Positions 31,476-33,604 of a stretch of DNA of 33,604 bases are shown piece by piece. How positions within the stretch are numbered: the stretch's first letter is position 1; each line of letters begins with the position of its first letter. The notes under the pieces are model-generated. The model did no database searches. It saw only the letters and a list, made by a program, of their open reading frames with translations, and was not told where the DNA came from. Origin of the DNA: an uncultured Alphaproteobacteria bacterium (GTDB lineage Bacteria > Pseudomonadota > Alphaproteobacteria > Rhodobacterales > Rhodobacteraceae); NCBI GenBank assembly GCA_902619165.1, contig CACNDI010000022.1:1-33604 (forward strand), given 5' to 3'. A program made the position numbers and the translations under genes.

Positions 31476-33062
31476 TCAGTAGCCTAGCGCACAGCCGTCT
31501 TTTCTAGGGTCAGATGCACCTATTAGTACGCCAGAAGAGTCAAATCGTACCAATTGTGCACCGCCTATGGGAATAATTGCCTCCTCTATTTTATAACCCA
31601 TTTCGTATAGTTTTTCTCTAGTAGCGCTTGGGTAACCTCTCTCCAAGTTCAATACACCATCAAAATAAAAGCTTCTTGGGAAGTTTAAGGACTCTTGAAA
31701 TTCCATGCCATAGTCTTTTATATTACTTAGAATTCTTGCATGACCATTAGCTTGGTATTGCCCACCCATAACCCCAAATGGCATTATGCTGCCATTCTTG
31801 TCTTTTAGAATAGCAGGGATTATTGTATGTAGGGGTCTTTTGCCACCTAATAATTCATTTGGGTGATTTTTCTTTAAAGTAAATCCAGCTCCGCGATTAT
31901 GGTAAAGCAGTCCATATTTTCTAGAGCATAAGCCTGAACCAAATGCATGAAAAGTCGAGAAAATAAGAGATATAGCGTTTCCCTCATTATCAGCTGCACA
32001 TATTAAGACGGTATCTTTATTTCGCATAAAAAAATCGCCTTCGAGACTGTCGCCTAATAATTCTCCTAAAGAGATCTCTTTCGACAATTGTTTTAAATAT
32101 TTTTCATCTGTAAATATATTTTGTTTAATTTTTGAAAAATCTGGATCTCCAATAAAATTATTTCTCGCAGAATATGCTATTTTTGCTATTTCAGCCTCTA
32201 AGTGAACTCTTTCAAAGGAATCAGCTTTAAATTGCTCAATATGACAAAATTCCATTAATTTTTTCATCATTATAGCAGTTATACCCTGTCCATTTGGAGG
32301 CAACTCGATTAATGTACTTCCATCTTTAAGTTCTGCATATATTGGATCGACATATTGAACGCTAACATCTTCGAAATCAGCAAGGGTATGTACTCCGCCT
32401 AACTCCTGTAAAGAGTTAACAAGGTCAACTGTAATATCCGACTGATAAAAACCCTTTGAACCGTGAACTGCTATTTGTCTCAAGACCTCTGCCTGCATAG
32501 GTGCCCTAAATAAAGAACCAGCTTTATATGGACTTCCAGAATTAAGATAAAACTTCTCAGAAGATCCAATAAGCTTTTCTCTGTGAGTAGCCCAGTCAAA
32601 GGAAACACGGGGGCTGACTACCACACCTTCTTCAGCATACTTTATTGGTTGGGTACATAGTTCTTTTAAACCTAAATTACCAAATTTGTTCGCAACCTCT
32701 TCAAATAGTGATACTGCACCGGGAACAGTAACAGAGTGGGCGCTGTTTAAAGGTATCTTGTTCATATTTTCTGACAGCAAAGTGTCACTAGACAGCTTCA
32801 TTGGTGCCTTGCCAGACCCATTTAAACCAATAATGCTTTTGGATTTTTTTGATTTAATAATTGCAAATGCATCTCCAAATAGTCCAGTAGACTGTGGTTC
32901 ACATAAAACCAGCATAAGGGCACTAGTGATAGCTGCATCGATCGCATTCCCTCCTTTACTCATAGCGTCAAGTCCTATTTTTGCAGCCAGAGGGTGAGAA
33001 GTAGCTATCATTCCATTCGATGAAAATACTTCAGACCGTTCAGGTTTTTGAAAGTCTCTCAT
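31476..33062 (-). CDS. ggt: Gamma-glutamyltransferase-family Ntn hydrolase (no signal peptide)
   Basis: A 528-residue GGT-family precursor. SHPLAAKIGLDAMSKGGNAIDAA (22-44), NGSGKAP (81-87), VPGAV (113-117), PPNGQG (255-260), the FGSG segment (374-377) and GKRPLHTIIPAI are typical. The likely self-cleavage and nucleophile residue is Thr351 in KDTVLICAADNEGNA. There is no signal peptide, as in the cytoplasmic YwrD-type branch, and the Arg that binds the glutamyl carboxylate in classical GGT (REMAP) is replaced by the NGSGKAP form. It may hydrolyse gamma-glutamyl or other acyl amides. AGGAG overlaps the upstream DUF2794 stop (33069-33073), so the genes are coupled. Confidence 0.87.
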   Translation of the reverse strand: MRDFQKPERSEVFSSNGMIATSHPLAAKIGLDAMSKGGNAIDAAITSALMLVLCEPQSTGLFGDAFAIIKSKKSKSIIGLNGSGKAPMKLSSDTLLSENMNKIPLNSAHSVTVPGAVSLFEEVANKFGNLGLKELCTQPIKYAEEGVVVSPRVSFDWATHREKLIGSSEKFYLNSGSPYKAGSLFRAPMQAEVLRQIAVHGSKGFYQSDITVDLVNSLQELGGVHTLADFEDVSVQYVDPIYAELKDGSTLIELPPNGQGITAIMMKKLMEFCHIEQFKADSFERVHLEAEIAKIAYSARNNFIGDPDFSKIKQNIFTDEKYLKQLSKEISLGELLGDSLEGDFFMRNKDTVLICAADNEGNAISLIFSTFHAFGSGLCSRKYGLLYHNRGAGFTLKKNHPNELLGGKRPLHTIIPAILKDKNGSIMPFGVMGGQYQANGHARILSNIKDYGMEFQESLNFPRSFYFDGVLNLERGYPSATREKLYEMGYKIEEAIIPIGGAQLVRFDSSGVLIGASDPRKDGCALGY

Positions 33063-33071
33063 TATGTGCTC

Positions 33072-33377
33072 CTAGACTAAATTCAGCTTAAGTTCTTTAT
33101 GTTTTAATACTCTTAGAGTGGATTTTAAATCATTGGAACACTTTATTATTCTTCCATCCATTGCTACCAAGGAATACAATCTTCCGTATTTTGAATTTTT
33201 CGGTGTTTTCTTAATACTAAATAGAGCCCAATCAGAATTTTTTCTGTAAACGGAAAAAACCACAAATTCTCTCAAAAAAGAGATGCTATAATCCTTCCAT
33301 AGTCCCTGAGATACCATTACACCATAAAGTTGTAAAATTTGATTAAGCTCTACTTTATCAAAACGCGCTTGTTTCAT
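33072..33377 (-). CDS. DUF2794 family protein
   Basis: A 101-residue soluble protein. [27 protein letters not shown] then FVVFSVYRK, and a C-terminal [14 protein letters not shown], match the DUF2794 family, which is largely alphaproteobacterial. Function is unknown. It starts 8 nt after the 3' CCA of tRNA-Ala and its only ribosome site (GGAAA) begins at the first base after the tRNA. It ends 9 bp before the GGT-like gene. The tRNA, this gene and the GGT gene may share a transcript. Confidence 0.85.
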   Translation of the reverse strand: MKQARFDKVELNQILQLYGVMVSQGLWKDYSISFLREFVVFSVYRKNSDWALFSIKKTPKNSKYGRLYSLVAMDGRIIKCSNDLKSTLRVLKHKELKLNLV

Positions 33378-33385
33378 TTATTTCC

Positions 33386-33461
<76 letters not shown>

Positions 33462-33506
33462 ATTCTCTTTTAATTAAAGTTTAACACTAAAATAATTAGT
33501 TTAAAA

Positions 33507-33604
33507 TTAGTTTTCTTCGTTGTCTGTAGACGCTACGTCGGTAATCTCTTCCAATGGAACTGTATCCTGATCGTCCTCTTCTAAAAGCTCATCATCTAAT
33601 TCGG
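33507..33604 (-). CDS. C-terminal end of an acidic protein, probably FYDLN-acid/TIGR02300 type
   Basis: An open frame entering from the right edge ends at TAA 33507. The visible 31 residues are very acidic (ELDDELLEEDDQD, then VPLEEITDV and STDNEEN). Alphaproteobacterial FYDLN-acid proteins have such an acidic tail, which is the reason for the guess. The conserved N-terminal FYDLN part lies outside the window, so another acidic-tailed protein is possible. Confidence 0.5.
   Translation of the reverse strand, partial: ELDDELLEEDDQDTVPLEEITDVASTDNEEN

Overview
The window is strongly AT-rich, gene-dense DNA from an alphaproteobacterium, probably a free-living streamlined (marine-type) lineage. 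The sequence grounds are: an F0 ATP synthase operon with both b' and b subunits and no F1 genes beside it; the block parvulin/ArgJ/MutT next to SecA; a DUF2794 protein next to tRNA-Ala(GGC); the acidic C-terminus of what looks like a FYDLN-acid (TIGR02300-type) protein at the right edge; and very short or negative gaps between genes. The exact clade is inference; I cannot place it without a search.

Left third (1-9910), envelope glycosylation island. A plus-strand ArnT/PMT-type membrane glycosyltransferase abuts a five-gene, fully overlapping minus-strand operon (6497 down to 1569). In transcription order the operon encodes a CMP-sugar synthetase-like cytidylyltransferase, a GT2 glycosyltransferase fused to a second cytidylyltransferase-like domain, a Gfo/Idh/MocA oxidoreductase, a DAHP-synthase-family enzyme and a shikimate-dehydrogenase-like enzyme. 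Upstream lie a second ArnT/PMT-type transferase and a polyprenyl-phosphate sugar synthase fused to a GtrA membrane domain. A divergent gene carries the catalytic triad spacing of PagL lipid A deacylases. The five-gene cassette is the best candidate for an undescribed system: a DAHP-synthase relative with altered metal- and aldose-binding motifs, placed with CMP-activating and transferring enzymes, suggests an unusual CMP-activated keto-acid or cyclitol-like surface sugar.

Middle (10202-16071), exopolysaccharide region. A minus-strand operon reads DUF1624 membrane protein, undecaprenyl diphosphate synthase (uppS), yjbH, yjbF, yjbE, ending in a clear intrinsic terminator. A WecA/MraY-type sugar-phosphate transferase is divergent from it. 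The set links lipid-carrier supply, chain initiation and outer-membrane Yjb functions, without a yjbG.

Right half (16068-33604), core genes: mutT, argJ, a periplasmic parvulin, secA, map, a CinA-type protein, polA with a 55-residue zinc-finger protein upstream, an ABC ATPase, a PfkB adenosine kinase-like protein, atpI-B-E-b'-b, a lytic transglycosylase lipoprotein, hspQ, a gamma-glutamyltransferase-like enzyme, a DUF2794 protein and tRNA-Ala. Several convergent pairs end with abutting or overlapping stop codons, which fits genome compaction. I saw no CRISPR array, insertion sequence, prophage or rRNA gene.
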